Under the pieces are notes generated by a model. It searched no databases, was not told where the DNA came from, and saw nothing but the letters and a program-made list of their open reading frames with translations. DNA of 5,251 nt, from positions 1 through 5,251 of the forward strand of contig JAEORV010000157.1 in NCBI GenBank assembly GCA_016840695.1, read 5' to 3'. Made by a program: the position numbers and the translations under genes. Each line of letters starts with the position of its first letter. The stretch's first letter is position 1. This document shows, piece after piece, positions 1 to 5,251 of the stretch. This DNA comes from Promethearchaeota archaeon. GTDB taxonomy: Archaea > Asgardarchaeota > Lokiarchaeia > Sigyniarchaeales > SOKP01.

Positions 1-106
1 TAAGACTAAGGAAATACATGCTGAATCCGACTACGATTGGATTTAATAAATTATCTGATTTAAGAGAGGATAATTTAAATTTAGACTCAACAAGAAAAGG
101 AAACAT
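1..106 (-). pseudogene. Orphan C-terminal tail of a polyprenol kinase-like gene (partial, cut by window edge)
   Basis: Read on the minus strand, positions 58-2 encode SDNLLNPIVVGFSMYFLSL. This matches the C-terminal residues 320-338 of the complete kinase-like protein at 1830-2864 (SDNLLNPIVIGFSMYLISL) with three conservative changes. This is the stretch that carries the DNL..P motif of the dolichol/phytol kinase family. Upstream of the Ser codon (position 59 and higher) the resemblance stops abruptly, and none of the roughly 320 preceding residues or the catalytic motifs is present. The frame stays open back to an ATG at 106-104, four bases after the stop of radical SAM gene B, so a small protein of about 40 residues with an unrelated N-terminus (MFPFLVESKF...) could be made. 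I see no convincing ribosome binding site for it. The 3' end lies outside the window. The best call is a truncated gene remnant or displaced gene end; a real short ORF is possible but less likely. Confidence 0.7.
2..58. repeat. 57-bp direct repeat, left copy
   Basis: This aligns without gaps to 1851-1907 with 50 of 57 identical bases, counted by eye. The right boundary is sharp: beyond position 58 the two sequences are unrelated. The left boundary cannot be fixed because the window starts one base before it. In the kinase reading frame four of the seven differences are silent. Confidence 0.85.
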
Positions 107-110
107 GGGT

Positions 111-1742
111 TCAATCGATTATTTCTGCGTGAAATTCAGAATTATAACTATTATTACTTAATTTCTCGCCGGTATACTGGATAAAATTCTTTAATAATGT
201 TTTAGCAAATCTCACTATTTCATGGTGTCCCTTATTATATCCGTTAACATCAATTTCTTCTACTATTGCTCTTCCAGCAATCGCAGTAAAATGGTTAAAA
301 ATCCTTGCAAATAAAGATGTTCCGAATAAATGTTGGTGCATTTTTTCACTCTGCTTTAACATGTATTTAATAGCAAGTATATATAATTCTTGAGCACTAG
401 GGCTCATTTGAGTCCAATCAACAAAATACCGATGCTTTTCCCTTAATGTTCCAAGTGAAGAGAAGAAAAGCGGCCAAAACATTCCAGGATATTTTGTGAC
501 TTTTTTCATCAGGGAAATAGTTTCTTGTATATCTTCTTCTGAGTCTTCCAGTCCAATCATTAAAGTTGCTGCGGGATAGATATAATTCTTTGCTAGCAAT
601 TTCCATCCATCAACGACCACATCGTGCCATTGTTCGGGATCAAATGGAGCTGCTTTATATGGCATGTATTCTTTGATTATATGGATTGCCCCAGTTTCCA
701 CGCCAGGTTGTACTGCACTATAATTCTCTTTTGAGAGATTTAATTCATCTCTTAAAGCTTCTATTTGTTCAGGCGCAGATAATGCACTTGCTAAGCAAGC
801 ATGAGAAAGAGAGATTGATTTTAAATTTGGCAGTTTTTTAAGATCACGAATGAGGTCAACCAAACCCCATTCCGGAATCCAATTTCGAGAATCCGTGTTA
901 TATCGGAAGACATCTTCGCTCATCAAACAAATTTCTGGAGAAGCCTTAAGATTTATTTTTGCTTCCGCAATAATCCGTGATTTAGGAATCCAACGAAAAC
1001 GTTTTATTGCGGGATCACAAAATTTACAGTGTCTATCGCACCCACGAGAGATTTCAATTAAGCCCCAACATACAGGTTTTTTAATAACAGGAATTTCAAT
1101 TTCTTTTGGTAAACTCTTGCATCTGATAAGCTTTGGAAGCTTTTCACGCTTTAAAGCTTTATTAAATATAGTAGGTGCTTCTATTTCAGTATCTCCTACT
1201 ACGATATAATCTATACCAAGTTCATCTTGAGCCTTCGGAAGCATCTCAAATTGACACGCTCCCGGACCTCCAACTAAGATAGGTTTATCAAATCTTTTTA
1301 ATTTTTCAATCAATTCTTTAAATTTGGAAAATGTATAGGGAGGATTATAATAATCAGTGTCTCCTAAGATGTTATATCTTCTATGACCAAAAATTCCTTG
1401 TAAAGTAGCGGTGACTGGGCCAATTCCTAAAGGATCCATGGAATATACTCCAAAAACTTCAGCATCATCAGCATATTTTTCAATCACTTGCGGTGAATAC
1501 AATTTACATTCAAATCCCGCGTTTAAGAGAATTGCTTCAATTTTTCTCAAACCGTATACACCCTGGTATACTTCACCGTTTTTATGTGGAATTTTATAAA
1601 ATAACAATTTTTCTATAGTATCTCTAATTACTTTCGGTAAGCCATTTTTTGGAAGACTCGGGATAAAACCAGGAATAAAAAATCCAGCTTTAGGATTTAA
1701 AAAATTAGTTTCATCAGCGGTTAAAATAATCTTACTCGACAT
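111..1742 (-). CDS. Radical SAM protein B with N-terminal B12-binding-like domain
   Basis: A 543-residue protein, probably a cytoplasmic anaerobic enzyme that uses a [4Fe-4S] cluster and S-adenosylmethionine for radical chemistry; the substrate is unknown. The N-terminal third resembles a cobalamin-binding Rossmann domain: YGLRKIEA near residue 63, SMDPLG near 101, LVGGPGA near 156, DYIVVGD near 178. It lacks the DxHxxG motif that binds cobalamin base-off. The radical SAM core follows, with CX3CX2C (ISRGCDRHCKFC) at residues 235/239/242, bases 1017-1040. Later come PGVETG near 346 and MIGLEDSEED near 395, the usual late-barrel glycine-rich loop. A helical C-terminal domain of about 120 residues closes it. 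I chose the ATG at 1742 over an in-frame TTG at 1751 because it aligns with the start of paralogue A (both run M-S-..-K-I-(I/V)-L-T-A); a weak GAG lies four bases upstream. The full length is collinear with A but strongly diverged. The gene sits between two copies of a kinase-tail repeat. Confidence 0.85.
   Translation of the reverse strand: MSSKIILTADETNFLNPKAGFFIPGFIPSLPKNGLPKVIRDTIEKLLFYKIPHKNGEVYQGVYGLRKIEAILLNAGFECKLYSPQVIEKYADDAEVFGVYSMDPLGIGPVTATLQGIFGHRRYNILGDTDYYNPPYTFSKFKELIEKLKRFDKPILVGGPGACQFEMLPKAQDELGIDYIVVGDTEIEAPTIFNKALKREKLPKLIRCKSLPKEIEIPVIKKPVCWGLIEISRGCDRHCKFCDPAIKRFRWIPKSRIIAEAKINLKASPEICLMSEDVFRYNTDSRNWIPEWGLVDLIRDLKKLPNLKSISLSHACLASALSAPEQIEALRDELNLSKENYSAVQPGVETGAIHIIKEYMPYKAAPFDPEQWHDVVVDGWKLLAKNYIYPAATLMIGLEDSEEDIQETISLMKKVTKYPGMFWPLFFSSLGTLREKHRYFVDWTQMSPSAQELYILAIKYMLKQSEKMHQHLFGTSLFARIFNHFTAIAGRAIVEEIDVNGYNKGHHEIVRFAKTLLKNFIQYTGEKLSNNSYNSEFHAEIID
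1017..1040 (-). other. Radical SAM CX3CX2C cluster motif of protein B
   Basis: These codons encode C-D-R-H-C-K-F-C, the three-cysteine signature that ligates the SAM-binding [4Fe-4S] cluster. Ser-Arg-Gly comes just before it, as in paralogue A. No other cysteine aligns clearly between A and B, so a conserved auxiliary cluster is not evident. Confidence 0.9.
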
Positions 1743-1770
1743 CTTTCTCAAATTTAGATAATGTGATGAA

Positions 1771-1778
1771 TTATATTT
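1771..1778 (-). promoter_or_regulatory. Possible archaeal TATA-like box for radical SAM gene B
   Basis: On the minus strand this reads AAATATAA, with 28 bases between it and the ATG at 1742. That spacing would place transcription start at or just before the start codon (a short leader). The region is very AT-rich, so a chance match is likely. The call gains a little weight because the kinase and protein A genes have similar octamers at comparable distances. Confidence 0.25.
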
Positions 1779-1829
1779 TATTAATGTGTTAGAAGTAAGG
1801 TTATGAAATATTTATTTATTACTATATGT

Positions 1830-2864
1830 TCAATTTATAAAAAAAAGGCCAAGACTAATGAGATACATGCTAAATCCGATTACGATAGGATTTAATAAGT
1901 TGTCTGAAATTTTTATGTCTAGGATATCTATTGCTCCTAAAATGAGAGCACCAGCCGAAACTAACACTAATGTTGAGAAGACATCATATGAAAATATTAA
2001 TATTATCACTCCCGATATAAATCCGCATAACATTCCACCTATAGTACCTTCGTAAGACTTCGTAGGATTTATAGATATCTTGTGGTTATGAAATTTTCTT
2101 CCGAATAAACTAGCAAATGCATCTCCAATGACAGAAATCGTTATTGCGGCCATGCTAATTCCGATATCTGGGAGAATTATAAGTACTAATGCACTTGCAA
2201 TAGATAATTGAATTGCAGCACTTACATTATATTGCTCTCCCCCTCTCATTAATACTGTGGCTTTTTTTAACATGAAATTTTCTGGAGAAAATAACCTAAA
2301 TATTTCTGGTATTAGAAAAAGCAAAGTTGCTCCAATAGCACCAAATGTTGCTATAAACCATGTTGAATGGTCTCTAGGAAATGTTAAGGCAGGAATCCCC
2401 CAGATATTAGAATTTGTCTTTTCAACTGATTGAATCCCGAGGTCAATTAAATCGTAAACTAAATATCCCAAACCAAAATAAACAGCAATAAGTAGAAGAA
2501 TTATCATGTGCGTTGCTTTTCTTTTAGATTCAAGCTTAATCGTAAATTCTTCATTCTTTGTATAACTATTTAATGGGTATTCTCTCTTTTTTCTATATCT
2601 TTTATATAGAATTTGAGAAGAGCTAATCATCCCAATCCAGATCAATATAAACACATCAAAAGGGTATGGAAAAAAAGGAAACCCAAGAATAAGAGAATAT
2701 GTTACATAAAACACCACGAAGAAGACAACTACTAAAATGAGGATTCTTGAATTGTTGACGCCTTCTGAGCTTTCTTTGGAATGAGCTAATTTGATTGTTT
2801 TATAAAATAAGACTATAAAGCTCGAAAATATGATGAGAAAAATTATGTTATAAAATAGAAACAA
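1830..2864 (-). CDS. Polyprenol/dolichol kinase-like CTP-dependent integral membrane protein
   Basis: A 344-residue multi-pass membrane protein of the dolichol kinase / phytol kinase (SEC59/VTE5-type, COG0170-like) and CTP-transferase group. Members phosphorylate isoprenoid alcohols with CTP, or are related to CDP-lipid synthases. Family features seen are ESKRKATHM (residues 112-120), corresponding to the family's E/R-K-x-x-H start; GDAFASLFGRKF (247-258); an N-PTKSYEG-T-GG block (266-277); and SDNLLNP (320-326), matching the DDNL..P end motif. About nine or ten hydrophobic segments are visible, near 2-22, 40-60, 66-82, 118-138, 168-186, 214-232, 234-252, 275-292, 296-315 and 325-343. Three lie in an N-terminal extension before the kinase-like core. 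The start is TTG at 2864: an in-frame stop lies just upstream, the next Met is at residue 79, and AGGA sits eight bases upstream. The last 24 or so codons are shared with the left-edge fragment. Substrate and exact reaction cannot be told; CDP-archaeol-synthase-like activity is the main alternative. Confidence 0.75.
   Translation of the reverse strand: MFLFYNIIFLIIFSSFIVLFYKTIKLAHSKESSEGVNNSRILILVVVFFVVFYVTYSLILGFPFFPYPFDVFILIWIGMISSSQILYKRYRKKREYPLNSYTKNEEFTIKLESKRKATHMIILLLIAVYFGLGYLVYDLIDLGIQSVEKTNSNIWGIPALTFPRDHSTWFIATFGAIGATLLFLIPEIFRLFSPENFMLKKATVLMRGGEQYNVSAAIQLSIASALVLIILPDIGISMAAITISVIGDAFASLFGRKFHNHKISINPTKSYEGTIGGMLCGFISGVIILIFSYDVFSTLVLVSAGALILGAIDILDIKISDNLLNPIVIGFSMYLISLGLFFIN
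1851..1907. repeat. 57-bp direct repeat, right copy (inside kinase 3' end)
   Basis: This is the right-hand partner of the repeat at 2-58, same orientation, offset 1,849 bp. It encodes kinase residues 320-338. Together the two copies bracket radical SAM gene B and its upstream region. Confidence 0.85.
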
Positions 2865-2872
2865 TGACAGAA

Positions 2873-2876
2873 TCCT
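2873..2876 (-). promoter_or_regulatory. Weak Shine-Dalgarno (AGGA) for the kinase-like gene
   Basis: On the minus strand AGGA is followed by eight bases and then the TTG start at 2864. It supports the TTG choice, since the frame is closed by a TAA shortly upstream and no ATG is available. Confidence 0.4.
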
Positions 2877-2893
2877 ATGAGTATTTGATTATT

Positions 2894-2901
2894 TAATATA
2901 A
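2894..2901 (-). promoter_or_regulatory. Possible TATA-like box for the kinase-like gene
   Basis: On the minus strand this reads TTATATTA, 29 bases before the TTG start. It lies in the 78-bp gap after radical SAM gene A, downstream of the T-rich tract, which would fit separate transcription of the kinase gene. AT-rich background makes this weak. Confidence 0.25.
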
Positions 2902-2928
2902 TTAATGAGTTTATTCTTTAAATAATAT

Positions 2929-2940
2929 AAAAAAATAAAA
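2929..2940 (-). terminator. T-rich tract after radical SAM gene A, possible archaeal intrinsic terminator
   Basis: Two bases after the TAG stop (2945-2943) the minus strand reads TTTTATTTTTTT. Archaeal RNA polymerase can terminate at such U-rich tracts without a hairpin, and I see no stable stem beside it. It would separate gene A from the kinase gene. Confidence 0.35.
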
Positions 2941-2942
2941 GG

Positions 2943-4580
2943 CTATGTTAACAAATTTGACTTCAATGTCCGGATTCCATTTCGAATTACTTGAATAGGT
3001 TGCACTCCCGCGATTTCCCTAAATAGCTCATGCTTTATTTTTGATAGAGAATCTCTCCTCCAGCTAAAGAATGTCAAGTATACTGCACTGAAAACGAATT
3101 TTGTAATCATGGTTTGAGTAAAATTAATCCCTTGATTGTGTTCAAATGGTTTTAACCAAATATCTTTCCACATGTATAAGTTGTGCTCCCAGCATCGCAG
3201 GAAAAATTCTAGTTGAGTGTTATTAAGGGTGTCAAATAATGCGCGTTTTTTGTTTCGTAGTATGCATTCATGCAAATTAGCAAAAAGAAGGGGCACAAAA
3301 AAGATACGGGCCTTGAAGAGATCGTCTACAACTTCAATATTTTTTATGGAATCATCTTCAGTTTCCTCGGGCAATCCAATAAGCATTGTACCAACTAATC
3401 CCCAGTTATTATCTTCTAAAATTCCAACGGATTGTCTAATGATGTCTGGCCATTCTTCTGGTTCATATGGTAAGCACTTTCCCTTTAAATATTTCTTCAT
3501 CAATCGAACGCTTCCCGTTTCAATTCCCGTTTCGGCAGAAAGGGATGGCTTGTAGTTATAGTTATACCTACAATAGTCATGCATGAGCTCAGAAAGATCT
3601 TCGATTAATTTTGGATTCACAACTGCAGGAGTGAGCGATATATGAGCAGGTTGTACTGCTTCTACACCAGGTACGGAGATCAATCCCTTAAATAATTTCA
3701 AAACTTCCGGAGCATTAGGAACGAATTTTCCATCCATTTTACATCGATATATTAAGCAATCCTCAGTTGCCAAGGTAATGAGCTTCTGTTCATTCTTAAC
3801 ATTCACTTCGACTTCTTTAAGGATATTTTCGAGAGGGATATCCCTCTTTTTATGCATAGTTGGTGTACAAAATTGACACATTCTCCCGCATCCTCGCGAA
3901 ATCTCAACAGATCCATGAATGGAGGGTTTAACGATGGTTGGAATCTCTTCAAGCTTAGGAGACATTTTTATATCTATAACTTCAGGTACCTCTTCACCCT
4001 TGATAATCTTGTCAAAAATCTCCCCTGCCAATGCGTCTCCTTCTCCGATTATTATGTGATCAATTCCATACATCTCTCGAGCCGCTTTATTTATTTGCCA
4101 TGAACCAGTTCCTCCAACGATGACTTTTGGAGATAAATTCTTGAGTATTTTTTGAAGAGTATTGGTCAATTGTTGAAAGTAATAAAAAGTGCAAGGAATT
4201 CCACCAAAACCGCTGAAGGTTCCATAAGTAAAACTCACATAGGCCGATCCTAAGGGATCCATCGAAGAAATTGCAACTATTTTTGTCTCTGGGCCAATTA
4301 CCTTTTTCAGATGTTTAGCTTGAACGGTAATTACATCTTCTTGCTTGAAGCCATAATTTAAAAGCGCCGCTTCTACTTTACGGAGCCCATAGGGCGCTAA
4401 CGAACTCGATATGCCGTCATTATTCAAGGGAACCGTACGCCATATGACATTTTTAGTGGTCCATACGGGGATTCTGTAAGAAAATGCTCCACTAAATGCT
4501 AAAAATGGATTATCACGATAATTTGACATCTCTACATCTGAAGCTGTTAAAACTATTTTATACCCGTTTTGCTTGCTCAT
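2943..4580 (-). CDS. Radical SAM protein A with N-terminal B12-binding-like domain
   Basis: A 545-residue homologue of protein B over its whole length, probably a cytoplasmic anaerobic radical enzyme of unknown substrate. The N-terminal domain (about 1-200) is Rossmann/B12-like, with YGLRKVEAALL near 64, SMDPLG near 106, VIVGGTG near 153 and DHIIIGEGD near 174. The last resembles the (D)xxxxGEGE element common in B12-radical SAM proteins. The canonical DxHxxG is absent. The radical SAM core has CX3CX2C at C231, C235 and C238 (bases 3867-3890), then ETGIETG near 350 and MLIGLPEETEDD near 399. A helical C-terminal domain runs from about 430. From memory the opening K-I-V-L-T-A and APYGLRKVEAALL resemble an uncharacterised archaeal radical SAM family; I cannot confirm this here. 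Start is ATG 4580 with no clear ribosome binding site. Hopanoid-methylase-like or tetraether-ring-synthase-like (Grs-type) roles share this domain order and are candidates only. Confidence 0.85.
   Translation of the reverse strand: MSKQNGYKIVLTASDVEMSNYRDNPFLAFSGAFSYRIPVWTTKNVIWRTVPLNNDGISSSLAPYGLRKVEAALLNYGFKQEDVITVQAKHLKKVIGPETKIVAISSMDPLGSAYVSFTYGTFSGFGGIPCTFYYFQQLTNTLQKILKNLSPKVIVGGTGSWQINKAAREMYGIDHIIIGEGDALAGEIFDKIIKGEEVPEVIDIKMSPKLEEIPTIVKPSIHGSVEISRGCGRMCQFCTPTMHKKRDIPLENILKEVEVNVKNEQKLITLATEDCLIYRCKMDGKFVPNAPEVLKLFKGLISVPGVEAVQPAHISLTPAVVNPKLIEDLSELMHDYCRYNYNYKPSLSAETGIETGSVRLMKKYLKGKCLPYEPEEWPDIIRQSVGILEDNNWGLVGTMLIGLPEETEDDSIKNIEVVDDLFKARIFFVPLLFANLHECILRNKKRALFDTLNNTQLEFFLRCWEHNLYMWKDIWLKPFEHNQGINFTQTMITKFVFSAVYLTFFSWRRDSLSKIKHELFREIAGVQPIQVIRNGIRTLKSNLLT
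3867..3890 (-). other. Radical SAM CX3CX2C cluster motif of protein A
   Basis: These codons encode C-G-R-M-C-Q-F-C, preceded by E-I-S-R-G exactly as in protein B. This is the SAM-cluster binding site. Additional cysteines at residues 275 and 280 in A have no aligned partners in B. Confidence 0.9.
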
Positions 4581-4614
4581 CGCTATATATTCTCATGCAA
4601 TAATAAAAATATTA

Positions 4615-4622
4615 AGATATAA
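4615..4622 (-). promoter_or_regulatory. Possible TATA-like box for radical SAM gene A
   Basis: On the minus strand this reads TTATATCT, 34 bases before the ATG at 4580, in the 71-bp gap after the CCG-protein gene. It would give a leader of about ten bases. Weak on its own because the gap is AT-rich. Confidence 0.22.
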
Positions 4623-4651
4623 TCGAAATCCTAGTATTTATTTTTTACAGA

Positions 4652-5251
4652 TTATTGCGTAGTCGTGAGTTCTAATTGATCTAAAATTTCGATTAAGTCA
4701 ATTACTTCAAGATTCATGTTATACTTTTCATTCGCATCGCTTAAATTAGTGCGACAGAAGGGACATGTTGATACAATAACTGATGCTCCCGTTTCTTTCG
4801 CTTCATTTAATCGTTCGTTTGATATTTCTACTGACCATTCGGGATATCCAATCTTTACTCCTCCTCCCGCTCCACAACAAAATGAGTTTTCCCGAATTCT
4901 TTTCATTTCTACGAATTCAATACCTGGAATATGTTCGATTACTTCTCTAGGCTCCTCATATAAGCCTAAATGACGACCGATATGGCAAGGATCGTGATAG
5001 GTGACTTTTTTATTATACTCTGAATTGAATTTTAGTTTTCCCTCGTCTAATAACTTCTTTACCAATTCAGAGGTGTGAATGACCTCGAGATCAACATTTA
5101 CACCATGTTTTTCGAAATCTACCTTTATTGTTCGACAACATCCTGCACATGAGGTGATTACTTTTTTTGCTCCAGTTTTTTTAATTTGCTTAATATTGTA
5201 ATTCATAAACTCTTTTACAGGATCCAATTGACCCGTTCGGATTATTGGACT
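4652..5251 (-). CDS. CCG-domain iron-sulfur protein, HdrB/HdrD-like (C-terminal part; 5' end outside window)
   Basis: Residues seen: 199, with the frame open to the right edge (SPIIRTGQLDPVKEF...). Calling a TTG start at 5227 would therefore be wrong; the gene begins upstream. In this family RTGQ normally follows shortly after the first CCG motif, which should lie just off the edge. The remainder of the first CCG domain shows TSCAGCC. A complete second domain follows: C in HDPCHIGR (codon at 4985-4987), CCGAGGG 36 residues later, then CPFC, the CX~35CCGX~35CxxC pattern that binds a non-cubane [4Fe-4S] cluster in heterodisulfide reductase. Proteins of this type pass electrons to thiols or disulfides, or serve as subunits of lactate/glycolate-type dehydrogenases; which applies here cannot be told from the C-terminus. 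An N-terminal ferredoxin domain (HdrD-like) or membrane domain, if any, is off-window. It lies 71 bp upstream of radical SAM gene A. Confidence 0.85.
   Translation of the reverse strand, partial: SPIIRTGQLDPVKEFMNYNIKQIKKTGAKKVITSCAGCCRTIKVDFEKHGVNVDLEVIHTSELVKKLLDEGKLKFNSEYNKKVTYHDPCHIGRHLGLYEEPREVIEHIPGIEFVEMKRIRENSFCCGAGGGVKIGYPEWSVEISNERLNEAKETGASVIVSTCPFCRTNLSDANEKYNMNLEVIDLIEILDQLELTTTQ

Noticed and set aside
72..86. Short AT palindrome and repeat (TTTAAATTTAG) shared with the region near 1750-1758
   Set aside because: Only about nine shared bases in AT-rich DNA; not distinguishable from chance and not extended on either side.
174..245. Possible auxiliary iron-sulfur cluster in the radical SAM proteins based on extra cysteines
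   Set aside because: When A and B are aligned, only the three CX3CX2C cysteines are shared; the other cysteines sit at non-matching places.
850..1209. Plus-strand open frame of 119 codons
   Set aside because: It lies wholly antisense to radical SAM gene B over its cysteine motif region, and its translation has no recognisable domain.
1743..1751. TTG at 1751 as the start of radical SAM gene B
   Set aside because: The ATG at 1742 aligns with the start of paralogue A and the extra three residues (M-R-K) overlap the only ribosome-binding-like bases.
1839..1846. Run of eight T on the minus strand near the end of the kinase gene, as a terminator
   Set aside because: It lies inside the coding region and encodes part of the final Leu-Phe-Phe-Ile-Asn residues; nothing comparable follows the stop, so coding explains it.
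3217..3555. Plus-strand open frame of 112 codons
   Set aside because: Antisense shadow of radical SAM gene A; low-complexity Ser-rich translation without family features.
4716..4973. Plus-strand open frame of 85 codons
   Set aside because: Antisense shadow of the CCG-protein gene, whose own motifs are unambiguous.
5225..5227. TTG at 5227 as the start of the CCG protein
   Set aside because: The frame continues to the window edge with family-typical residues (SPIIRTGQ), and a first CCG motif is expected just upstream, so the gene is truncated by the window.

Overview
The window is an AT-rich stretch (roughly two thirds A+T by eye) with every gene on the minus strand. The gene types suggest an anaerobic archaeon: radical SAM proteins with a B12-type N-terminal domain, a CCG-domain protein of the heterodisulfide reductase type, and a polyprenol/dolichol-kinase-type membrane protein. 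TATA-like octamers lie close to the start codons, and there is a T-rich tract just after one stop codon. An Asgard-type (Lokiarchaeia-like) host is my best guess, but it rests on general resemblance and not on a marker gene.

In the direction of transcription (right to left) the layout is as follows. (1) 5251-4652: the C-terminal 199 residues of an HdrB/HdrD-like CCG protein, cut by the right edge. (2) 4580-2943: radical SAM protein A, 545 aa. (3) 2864-1830: an integral membrane CTP-dependent polyprenol kinase-like protein, 344 aa. (4) 1742-111: radical SAM protein B, 543 aa, a distant full-length paralogue of A. (5) 106-1: a short frame ending in a second copy of the C-terminal tail of the kinase, cut by the left edge. 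Gaps between complete genes are 71-87 bp. No gene-free stretch exceeds about 110 bp, and I see no RNA gene, CRISPR array or insertion sequence.

The most interesting feature is a 57-bp direct repeat, 2-58 and 1851-1907, with 50 of 57 bases identical. It bounds a 1,849-bp unit holding only radical SAM gene B. The right copy is the genuine 3' end of the kinase gene. The left copy is an orphan kinase tail just beyond gene B. Four of the seven differences are silent and three are conservative (V/I, F/L, L/I), whereas the two radical SAM proteins are far more diverged. One reading is that gene B arrived in, or was duplicated into, the 3' end of the kinase gene with the tail restored. Another is that a second kinase copy was deleted down to its tail.

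Functionally, two distant B12/radical SAM paralogues flanking a polyprenol-kinase-like gene, next to an electron-transfer-type CCG protein, suggest a shared role in modifying isoprenoid lipids or lipid carriers. That is inference from context. The sequence itself shows only the families.
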